Of a stretch of 64,000 nt of DNA, positions 7,915 through 17,200 are shown piece after piece. This DNA comes from Demequina sp. NBRC 110055 (GTDB taxonomy: Bacteria > Actinomycetota > Actinomycetes > Actinomycetales > Demequinaceae). The notes beneath the pieces are model-generated. The model saw only the letters and a program-made list of their open reading frames with translations, searched no databases and was not told the DNA's origin. How positions within the stretch are numbered: the stretch's first letter is position 1; the number at the start of each line of letters is the position of its first letter. Location of the stretch: NCBI RefSeq assembly GCF_002090135.1, contig NZ_BBRL01000004.1:1116001-1180000 (forward strand). The letters are read 5' to 3'. The translations under genes were made by a program, and so were the position numbers.

Positions 7915-10677
7915 GTGTCCTTCGTCACCACCGTCACCGCTCGCATCGACTCTGAGGCGTTTGGTGCCATCGTCATGACTCGTACGCCGTTCCTCAGTTG
8001 GGCGACCGCAACCGACGCGCCTGGCTGGAGCCAGGAAGCGGCCGAGGTCGCCTGGACCGGCGCGAGCGGCACGCGGGTGTTCGAGGTCGCCGGCGCGACG
8101 TCGGCTCGAGTTCCGTGGCCCTTCAGCCCGCTGGGTAGCGGCGAGCGCGGCACGGTACGCGTGCGTGTCTACTCACCCGAGACCGGGTGGTCATCGTGGA
8201 GTGACGACGCCCTGCTCGTGTGCGGAGTGCGCGAAGACTGGCCGGCAGCGTGGGTGTCGCACCCCGACCCCCGCGCCGAGCAGTGCCCCGTACGTTTGCG
8301 TCGCGCCGTCGACGTGCGCGAGGGGCTTGTTTCGGCGATGCTTCACGCCACCGCTCACGGCGTGTACCAGGTGTACGTCGACGGCGTCGCGGTCGACGAC
8401 GAGCGCTTGAAGCCTGGGTGGACTACCTACGGCGTGCGAGACACCTACGCCGCCACCGACGTCACCCACCTCTTCGCTGCGGGGGAGCGCGACGTGACAA
8501 CCGACGTCGCGGCGGGCTGGTTCGCTGAAAAGTTTGGGTGGGACGGGCTCGAGCAGTGCCTCTACGGCTCGTCGCAGCCGTCATTCTCGGGTGTCCTCAC
8601 CTTGACCTACGACGACGGCAGCGTCGACCAGGTGATCACGGACGGGTCGTGGGACGTGACAGACGAGGGCCCCGTCGTCGCCTCCGGCATCTATGCCGGC
8701 GAGCATGTCGACGCACGCCGGGGTGACCCGACCGCCTGGGTGAGTGCCGCATCGGCCCCCGTCAATCCGGAGCCGGTGCCGCGCACCAGTCCGCCCGTAC
8801 GGGCGACCGAGGAACTCGCGCCGGTGGAGGTCATCACCACGCCCGCCGGCGCGACCGTACTCGACTTTGGTCAGAATCTCGTCGGTCACCTTCGCCTTCG
8901 TGTGAGCGGCCCTGCAGGGACCGTGGTCACCCTGCGCCATGCCGAAGTCCTCGAGCACGGCGAGCTCGCGCTGCGCCCGCTTCGCCGTGCCGCGGCGACG
9001 GACTCGTACACCCTTGAGGGCACGGGCGAGGAGGTGTGGGAGCCGCGATTCACCTTCCATGGCTTCCGCTACGCGCAGATCGATGGCTGGCCCGGCGAGT
9101 TTGACCCCGCTGATGTGACAGCGGTCGTGGTCGGCTCCGACATGCGCAGGACCGGCACGTTTACCTCGTCGCACGCGCTGCTGAACAGGCTGCACGAGAA
9201 CGTGGTGTGGTCCATGCGTGGCAACTTCCTGTCGATTCCGACCGACTGCCCTCAACGTGACGAGCGGCTGGGGTGGACGGGAGACATCCAGGTGTTCGCC
9301 CCCACCGCGTCCTTCCTTCACGACGCCGACGCGTTCCTGTCGTCGTGGCTCGAGGACCTTGCGATCGAGCAGACTGAGGATGGCTCGGTTCCCTTCGTGG
9401 TGCCCGACGTGCTGAACTCGGCGCACGTGGGTACCGCCGCGTGGGGGGACGCCGCGACGCTGGTGCCGTGGACGCTGTTCCAGCGCTTCGGCGATCGCGA
9501 CACGCTTGCCCGCCAGTTCCCAAGCATGCGGCTGTGGGTCGACTGGATGGCGGGCCGCGCGGGGGAGAACCTCCTCTGGGAGGGCGACTTCCAGTTCGCC
9601 GACTGGCTCGACCCCACCGCACCGCCCGAGCGCCCCGCCGCCGCGAAGGCTGATAAGGACCTCGTGGCCACCGCGCACTTTTTCCGTTCTGCCGACGTGG
9701 TCGCCCAGGCCGCCGAGGTCCTGGGCGACGGCGAGGTCGCGGCCCGGTACGCGGCACTGGCGCAGCGGGTGCGGCAGGCGTGGCTTGCGCAGTACGTCAC
9801 CGCAACGGGACGCCTGATGTCCGATGCGCAGACGTCCTACGCGCTTGCCATCGCTTTCGGCATCGTGGACGACTCGCGCCGGCAGGCGATGGGCGACCGA
9901 CTCGCCGAGCTGGTCGAGCAGGCCGGCTACCGAATCTCGACGGGCTTCGTGGGCACGCCGCTCATCGCAGACGCGCTGACCGACACCGGGCACGTCGACG
10001 TAGCCGGAAGGCTCGTCCTCAACGACGAGAACCCTTCCTGGCTGTATCCCGTGACCATGGGCGCCACCACCATCTGGGAGCGCTGGGACTCGATGCTCGA
10101 GGACGGCACGGTCAACCCCGGGGAGATGACCAGCTTCAACCACTACGCGCTCGGGGCGATCGCCGACTGGCTTCACCGTCGCGTCGCGGGGCTCGCGCAC
10201 GCGGCTCCCGGCTATCAACGCACTGAGGTGCGTCCCGTGTTCGTTGACGGGCTCGACCACGCCGAGGCGACGTACGAGTCGTCCTATGGCGCGCACGCGG
10301 CGGGCTGGGCGCGCGAGGGTGATGAGGTGGTCATCCGCGTGACCGTGCCGCCGAATACGACGGCGACAGTGCACGTGCCTGGACTTGCCGATCCCGTCGA
10401 GGTGGCCTCTGGCGACCACGAGTGGACTGTGCGCGTGCCGAGGCCGCGTGTGAGCCGACCGACCTTTTCCGCCGATACCCCCTTCGTCGAGATCCGTCGC
10501 GACGACGAGGCGTATGCGGCAGTGCGCAAGGCCGCCGAGAAGTTTCTGGGGTTGCCGGCGAGCCGAGAGTTCTTGCGCACCATGGAGTGGGGCGCGCACG
10601 GCACCTTCCGCATGCATGCGCTGGTGCTTCCCGGGGGCATTGTCGACGAGATCGACAAGGCGCTGTCCGAGGTGTGA
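7915..10677 (+). CDS. Alpha-L-rhamnosidase, GH78
   Basis: 920 aa, no signal peptide, so it acts on imported substrate. N-terminal beta-sandwich domains (Bac_rhamnosid_N and concanavalin-like, to about residue 400) precede an (alpha/alpha)6 catalytic barrel carrying the canonical GH78 stretch DCPQRDERLGWTGD, which holds the acidic catalytic cluster. A C-terminal beta domain (HAAPGYQRTEVRPVF) follows. After it is an additional tail of about 75 residues (AYAAVRKAAEKFLGL...MEWGAHGTFRMHALVLPGG) that I do not recognise from GH78. It releases terminal alpha-linked rhamnose from rhamnogalacturonan or glycoside fragments, feeding the rhamnose operon at 37-45 kb. GTG at 7915 is chosen because it is three bases after the permease stop. 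Confidence 0.94.
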   Translation: MSFVTTVTARIDSEAFGAIVMTRTPFLSWATATDAPGWSQEAAEVAWTGASGTRVFEVAGATSARVPWPFSPLGSGERGTVRVRVYSPETGWSSWSDDALLVCGVREDWPAAWVSHPDPRAEQCPVRLRRAVDVREGLVSAMLHATAHGVYQVYVDGVAVDDERLKPGWTTYGVRDTYAATDVTHLFAAGERDVTTDVAAGWFAEKFGWDGLEQCLYGSSQPSFSGVLTLTYDDGSVDQVITDGSWDVTDEGPVVASGIYAGEHVDARRGDPTAWVSAASAPVNPEPVPRTSPPVRATEELAPVEVITTPAGATVLDFGQNLVGHLRLRVSGPAGTVVTLRHAEVLEHGELALRPLRRAAATDSYTLEGTGEEVWEPRFTFHGFRYAQIDGWPGEFDPADVTAVVVGSDMRRTGTFTSSHALLNRLHENVVWSMRGNFLSIPTDCPQRDERLGWTGDIQVFAPTASFLHDADAFLSSWLEDLAIEQTEDGSVPFVVPDVLNSAHVGTAAWGDAATLVPWTLFQRFGDRDTLARQFPSMRLWVDWMAGRAGENLLWEGDFQFADWLDPTAPPERPAAAKADKDLVATAHFFRSADVVAQAAEVLGDGEVAARYAALAQRVRQAWLAQYVTATGRLMSDAQTSYALAIAFGIVDDSRRQAMGDRLAELVEQAGYRISTGFVGTPLIADALTDTGHVDVAGRLVLNDENPSWLYPVTMGATTIWERWDSMLEDGTVNPGEMTSFNHYALGAIADWLHRRVAGLAHAAPGYQRTEVRPVFVDGLDHAEATYESSYGAHAAGWAREGDEVVIRVTVPPNTTATVHVPGLADPVEVASGDHEWTVRVPRPRVSRPTFSADTPFVEIRRDDEAYAAVRKAAEKFLGLPASREFLRTMEWGAHGTFRMHALVLPGGIVDEIDKALSEV

Positions 10678-10684
10678 GTGGGGG

Positions 10685-10718
10685 CAGGGTCCGGGGGTGC
10701 GCGCCCCAGACCCTGTTT
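10685..10718 (+). terminator. Intrinsic terminator of the importer/GH78 operon
   Basis: CAGGGTC/GACCCTG outer stem plus GGGG/CCCC inner stem separated by one C-A mismatch, 7-base loop, followed by TTT. It lies eight bases after the rhamnosidase stop. Confidence 0.75.
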
Positions 10719-10936
10719 CCCGCCACGCGCGACGGGTGCCATCGGCAGTCCGCACTGGGTCGGTTGAGCGCCGACGGCAAGCCGGTGGTGCACCGAAATA
10801 TGAACCGAATCATGACCGGCTTCGAGGGGCACGCGCGGTCGTCGACCCGGCAAGCTGGCGCTCCGCTTTGTCCTTTCAAGGCTAAATACCTGGATCTATG
10901 CAATCTGACGCGCGGTAAGAAATCTCGGCTCTGCAC

Positions 10937-10966
10937 TTGCGCTGCGCTCATCCGTGTGGCAATAAT
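10937..10966 (+). promoter_or_regulatory. Predicted promoter of the GH28 gene
   Basis: TTGCGC (10937-10942), 18-base spacer, AATAAT (10961-10966). The operator-like site begins at the last base of the -10 box, so it would cover the transcription start. The transcript leader would be about 250 bases. Confidence 0.45.
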
Positions 10967-10977
10967 GGAACGGTTCA
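10966..10977. promoter_or_regulatory. Candidate LacI operator of the GH28 gene
   Basis: TGGAACGGTTCA; its reverse complement TGAACCGTTCCA differs by one base from the importer site at 4605 (TGAACCGTTACA). This ties the secreted polygalacturonase to the same regulator(s) as the importer. Confidence 0.5.
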
Positions 10978-11043
10978 TTGCGATCGCGACCGGCACTGGA
11001 GCCTGTTGCTGACATGAAGCGGCACTTACGAGGAGGTAAGCGC

Positions 11044-11130
11044 ATGCGCACTCGGACGACGCGCCACACACCCGCTCCCCGGCCATGTGCCCTGCCTCGG
11101 CCGCTCATCCCCTTGTGGCGAGAGACCTGA
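11044..11130 (+). CDS. Possible 28-residue leader peptide before the GH28 gene
   Basis: A reading frame of 28 codons begins 7 bases after AGGAGG (11031-11036), the best ribosome-binding site in the neighbourhood, yet it is not in front of the large gene. The product is rich in Arg, Thr and Pro (begins MRTRTTRHTPAPRP) and ends 94 bases before the start of the giant enzyme. An in-frame ATG at 11014 could extend it. It may regulate translation of the leader transcript; alternatively it is a chance frame. No homology claim is made. Confidence 0.35.
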   Translation: MRTRTTRHTPAPRPCALPRPLIPLWRET

Positions 11131-11224
11131 CCGACAAGCCGTTCTTCCCTGCCCGTTTCACCCTTGCGCGGCCACGACGATGCTGGCGGCGCCTTGCGAC
11201 ATTCAACGACGAAAAGGACGCACG

Positions 11225-14200
11225 ATGACACCTCCTGCCCTGCGTACAGCCTCGTGGACTGCCCTCGCGACGCTGGTCGCCTCTCTCGGCGCCATGCCAT
11301 CGGCGGCCTTCGCCGAGGAAGCCGAGGCGCCCGTGACCACGGTCCGACCTGTCGAGTACGACGGCGCGATCGCTAATCCGCTGATGGGCCTGGCCTCCAA
11401 ACACTTCTACGTCAACACGGGGGGTGAGAACCCTCAGAACGACCAGCCGCTCGACTACCAGCCCTGGTCGACGCAGATCCAGTCGTTCCTGCCGTGGGAT
11501 GCCTTGGAGAATGACGAGAGCGATGGCATCGAAAAGATCGCCGAGTACTTTGACGCGCGCTGGGGCGGCTACGACGCCGCGGGCCAGTGGCACGGCTACG
11601 AGGAATACAACATCAAGGTGATCCCGATCGTGTACCTGAGGTTCCCGACCTCGACCTCGGGCAACTCTGGCGACTTCTTCGGTCTCGCCGGGGACCACTG
11701 GCCCGACGACCTCGCCAACGGCGACTTCACGAGCGCCGAGTTCGATGCGCGCCTCGAACGCCTCATCCAACGGCTCGCGGAGCTGTGGGAGGACGACCCT
11801 CGCGTGTCGTACATCAAGATGGGCATCTTCGGAACGTGGGGCGAGCAGCACGGCACCGCACAGCCGGCGAATATCGAGAGGTACTTCACCGAGTACTTCA
11901 CCAACAAGCATGTCCAGGTTCGCTACTACGACAAGGGTCAATGGGAGAATCCCGACGCCTTCGGCCAGTACAACGACTCGTGGGGCGACCTGCGGACAGC
12001 GTCGAACTGGGACACCAAGCCCATCGGCGGCGAGCCCGCCTTCGACTACAACGGTACGAACATTCACGGCAACCCCCTCGTGCGCAACACGTACCTGGAC
12101 ACGGAACTGTGGAACAACACCACGAACGCGATCCGCTCCACTCACGCCACCTACCTCACCTGGCTCGGTGACTACCCCTACGGATCGCGGTGGACGGCAG
12201 ACGATGCCGTGGGTGGCCGCGAGGCCTACCTCGACAACAAGGCGCTGATCGACTCGCGAGCCGAACAGATCCAGCGCGACCTCGGCTACCGGTACGTCAT
12301 GGACGAGTTCAGCTACCCCACCCAAGTACAACCGGGCGAAGAGTTCGACGTGTCATTCACGGTCACGAACAAGGGTTCCGCGCCCATGTACTACGACTGG
12401 CCGGTTCAGTTGAGCCTCAAGGATCCCGACACTGGAGAGGTCGTCTGGAGCGACACGTTCGACGACGTCGACGTGCGAGATTGGCAACCGGGCAGTGGCA
12501 TCGCCACGTGGGACAAGAAGAAGAGCGGGAACTGGAGCAAGGGAGTACTTGAGTACTCCAACGCTCCGGTCGCGAACACTGAGACGGGTACTTTCACCTT
12601 GCCGGACGGCTTGCCCGTCAAGGACTACGCGCTCCAACTCGCCGTCCTCGACCCCGGTGGCGACGTGCCCAGCCTGCGCTTCTCGATGACCAACTACTGG
12701 GAAGGCGGCTACCACCCCATGGGGTACATGGGCGTCGGCAAGGCGCCGGCGACGACTGAGATCGACCCGTCGACGTTCGACAGCCCTGCCGTGGACCCCT
12801 CGATTCGTTACTACATGAACGATCAAGAGGTGCAGCCCGCAGCGAGACTGGAGTCGATCGAGATCTCCGCGGAGCCCACGTTGCTCGCCCAGAACGGCGA
12901 GAGTTACGACCTCGAGAACCTGATTATGACCGGGACCGACGCTCGCGGGGGCGTGCACGTCCTCGACGCGGCGACGCCCGCATGGACCATCACCTCCGGT
13001 GAGGAGCACGCGAGCCTCGACGGCTCCGTGCTCCAGCCCGGACTCGCCGGCAGTGTGACCGTGGCCGCTACTTTCAACGGTGTGATGAGCAACGACTACC
13101 GCTTCGACATCTCCGACGATGTCGGGGGTGTGTCGGGTGTTGTGGTTGATGATGCTGGCGCGGTGGTGTCGGGTGCGTCGGTGTCGGTGGTCAGCGAGGA
13201 GCATGAATATTCGGTGTTGACTCAGTCGGATGGCTCGTTCGCGTTTGAGGACATTCCGGCCGGGTCCTACGCGATGACGGTGCAGAAGGATCTGTTCCGC
13301 ACGGCCACGGTTGACGGTGTGGTCGTGGTCAAGGGTGAGTCGGCGACGGTCGATGTGACGCTTGAGCTTGATACCGTTGGCGACTTCTTCGATGACTTTT
13401 CCGCCGGTGCGGGCGCGTGGTCGCCTGGCCGCGGTTCGTGGTCGGTCGTTGATGGTGCGTACGTGCAGTCCACGCTCGGTGGCAGCAGTGCGTGGAGGTA
13501 TCAGTCGGCGATCACGGGCAGTGTGTGGCGTGATGCGACCTACGAGGCTGATCTGTCGTATCAGGGTGGTCAGAACTGGGCGGCGGTGTTGTTCCGCAAG
13601 CAAGCCCCGTCCGACACCATCAACGATTCTGGGTACTTCGTCGCGTGGAACCACTCGGGCCTCATCGAGCTCGATCGTGCAGGGTCGTCGATCACGCGTT
13701 TGGCTTCGGTGCAGCGTGACACTGATTGGTCGGTGGACCATCACCTGAAGGTGGTGACGACGGGGTCGAATATCAAGGTCTTCGTCGATGGTGAGGACGA
13801 GCCGATTATCGATGTCGATGACGACACGTACGTGTACGGCTATGCCGGTGTGGGCGCGAACGGAGCCCAATGGAGCTTCGACAACATCACCGTCACCGAT
13901 GACACGCCAGAGAAAGTGGTGCTCGAGTGCGTGGCGACGCTCGACCCCATCGTCGGCCTGGCGAATGGAACGGCGAAGTCCGCAGAGGCGCTTGCTCTGC
14001 CCGAGTCGATCGCCATTCACACCAGCGCCGGCGAGGGAGCTGCCGACGTGACCTGGGCCGTCGACGACAGCGACTATGACCCGTCTTCCTACACGTCGCA
14101 GACCTTCGACGTCGACGGAGTGGTCACTCTCCCCGAGGGAGTGACGAACCCCGACCACGTGTCCGTCGATGTCAGCGTGACGGTGTCGGTGGACGCCGAT

Positions 14201-17200
14201 CCGATCCAGCCGTGGGAGGCGGAGCGTGTCTACCAGGAAGGGGCACAGGTTCGCCACGACGGATCCATCTGGGTTGCGCAATGGTGGACCAAGTACCAGG
14301 AGCCCGGCCGCGCGACGGGACCGTGGGCGGAGCTGGGTGTCGAGGTTGAGACGGAGTTCGGTGAGGTGCGCGAGTGGACGGCGTCCTGGCCGTACAGTGC
14401 TGGCGACCTGGCCGTGTACGAGGGGTCGGTGTGGCGTGCGGAGTGGACCACTCGCGGCCAGGCACCCGGCGACCCCCGTGGTGCCTGGGTAGAAATCGGC
14501 GCGCTCGTCGACACCTCCTTCGGCAACGTCCGCCAGTGGACGGCCTCCGGCATCTATACCACTGGAGACCTCGCCGTCCACGACGACCAGGTCTGGCGCG
14601 CCCAGTGGTGGTCGCGGAACCAAGAGCCGGGCGCGGTCAGCGTGTGGAGCCTGGTCGGCCTCGTCGACGATCCAGATGTCGAGGGCCTGTCGACCGGCAC
14701 CGTGATCGTCGCGGCGGGGAACGCCAACGCCGTTCTCGCCGTCGGGACGTCGACAGTGACCGTGTCGCCGGGTAGTACGGCCACTGACACGCTCGCAGAA
14801 CTGCGAGCCGCCGATGACTCCTCGCAGACGCGCGCGGTGCTCGACTCCACAGGGTCCCCGCGCACCGGCGTGGTCGAGCACGGCGACGTGGTCGAGATCC
14901 TCGCCGAGGATGGGGTGACAGTTGGCACCTATGCAATCGCCATCCACGATGAGTCCGAGCAGGCCGCTGCGGGCGACTACTGGGATGCGGCGCGCTACGA
15001 CACCATCGATAGCACCGTCAATGCGCACACACCCACGTTCCCGCAGCGTGAGTGCGTGGTGACCGATGCGGAGTATGGGGATCTGATTCGCGAGGCTACC
15101 GAGGTGTATGCCGATGGAAACGAGGCCGGATCACCCGCCAATACGGGTTCGCCCCTCGTGTACAAGGAACAACAGGTCTGGTACTACGGTGACGCGATCA
15201 ACGCGGCGATCGAGGACTGCTCGTCGGCTGGCGGTGGGATCGTCCGTATCCCCGCCGGCGAGTCCGAAAACGCCAACGGCGCCTACTACTCAGGTGCCAT
15301 CACGCTGCTCAACGACGTGAACCTCCTGGTCGAGGAAGGCGCCACCGTGAAGTTCATGCGCAACAAGACCAACGAGTACTACCCCGTGACCCTCACCAGC
15401 TACGAGGGCACCGACATCTACAACTTTTCCGCCTTCGTCAACGCGCTCGGGCAGTCCAACATTGCGGTGACTGGCGGCGGCACGCTAGACGCCCAGGAAG
15501 ACATGTGGAACTGGCGTCCTTGGAAGAAGGGCTACTGGGGGGAGCTCTCGGTAGAGGACCGCTCGCTGGACGCCGGCTACGGGCAGCAGGGCGTGCTCAA
15601 TGTCATGAACGCGCAGGCGACACCGGTCGAGAAGCGCATCTTCACCGATGACGGTGAGGCTCCCGAGTCGATTCCGACGATGGTGGATGGCGAGGTCGTT
15701 CGCATGGACGTCCCCGCGGATGCAACCATTCTTGAGTCGACGTTCCGACCTGCGTTCATCGAGTTCAACCACTCGTTGAACATCCTGATCGAAGACGTAC
15801 GCCTACGCAACGCGCCGTTTTGGCAGATCCACCCCATGAACTCCCAGAACATCCTTGTCCGGGGTGTCGACATCTATAGCAACAAGACCACCGGGTACGA
15901 GTCGACAGGTTGGAACAACGACGACGGCATCGACCCCGAGTCCTCCCAAAATGTGGTGATCGAAGGCGTCGACGTGACCGTCAGCGACGACGGTGTGGCG
16001 ATTAAGGCGGGCCGCAATCGCGACGGCCGGGAGCAGCGAGAGGCAAGTGCCGGGATCATCATCCGCCATAGCGAGTTCCGCAACGACGGTGGCAACTCGG
16101 CTGGTGTGTCAGCAGGCAGCGAGATGTCCGGAGGCGTGCGCGATGTCTTTGCGCACGACCTGACCTTTGGCGGACCGGGCATGGTGATGGCGTTCAAGCT
16201 CAAGACCAACGCGAATCGCGGCGGCGCCATCGAGAACTGGCATGTGAGGGACAGCGTCATTGAGCAGGCTAAGTGGGCTGTGATGGAGCTTGACGCCGAC
16301 TATCCCGAGACCCTGCCGTTCGAGCAGTCGGACATCTTCAACCCGACCGTGCGCGGCATCTGGATCGACGGTGTCACGACGACCTCGGACGTGACCACGA
16401 GCCCGCAGCTCTTCCGATTCTCGAGTGCCGTTTCGCGTGCGCCGGTCGACGGCGTGCACGCCAGAAATGTCACGCTCCACTCGACGCAGAATCCGGCCTC
16501 TGCCTTTCGGTCGAACAAGTTCATCAGCGATCTGGTGATCGAGAACGCGGTCTTCGTTGACCCGTCAACGAGCGTGGAGCGGGTCTACGACACGACCCCG
16601 CTCGGCCTCAACGGGAACGCGTCCGCTGTCGTCGAAGGTGCACAGGACGTCGAGCTCACCGCCTCACGCACCGGCGAGACGGACCACGTCACCTCGGTTC
16701 CCTCGGCGACCTTCGTCCTCCAGGGACAGGTCGACTTGTCCGCACACCCCGATTTCGTAGAGGACGGCCGTTTGCAGGTCTACGTGGATCGTGACCGGAC
16801 GCCCGTCGAGGCGCGCCTTGAGGCCGACGGCACGTTCACCACGGCACCGATCACGCTCGACGACAATCAGTATTGGTATGCCGACCGCCACTACGTCGCG
16901 GTGAACCTGAGCCAGGGGCTAGACATTCACACGATCGTCTATCACGTCGGGGTGAATCAGACTCCTGTCCAGGTCTCGCTCGCCGAGTTCGACGGGCCGC
17001 AGATGGGCGAAAGCGCCGAGCTCACCGCGACCTTCACGCACCTCGGTGACGCGGGTGCGGACGCGGTTGCAGACGTCGTCCTCGAACCGCGCCTTCCCGA
17101 GGGGTGGACCGCAGCGCCGCTGACCTCCGTCGAGTTCGCTAGCCTCCCTGCCGGAGGCGAGGCGTCCGCGACGTGGAACGTGACACGCGCCTCCGGTCAG

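Larger units (their letters stand above)
10719..11043. other. Intergenic control region of the GH28 gene
   Basis: No convincing gene. The left half holds nothing I can name. The right half carries a promoter (10937-10966), a LacI operator-like site (10966-10977) and a strong ribosome-binding site (11031-11036) that serves a short leader reading frame rather than the large gene. Confidence 0.5.

Noticed and set aside
8581..10755. 724-codon minus-strand frame opposite the GH78 gene
   Set aside because: Antisense to catalytic motifs of the rhamnosidase; no recognisable protein features.
12353..15028. Long minus-strand open frame (891 codons) inside the GH28 gene
   Set aside because: Antisense to a clear secreted enzyme, low-complexity Arg/His/Val composition, no domain seen; a consequence of high GC.
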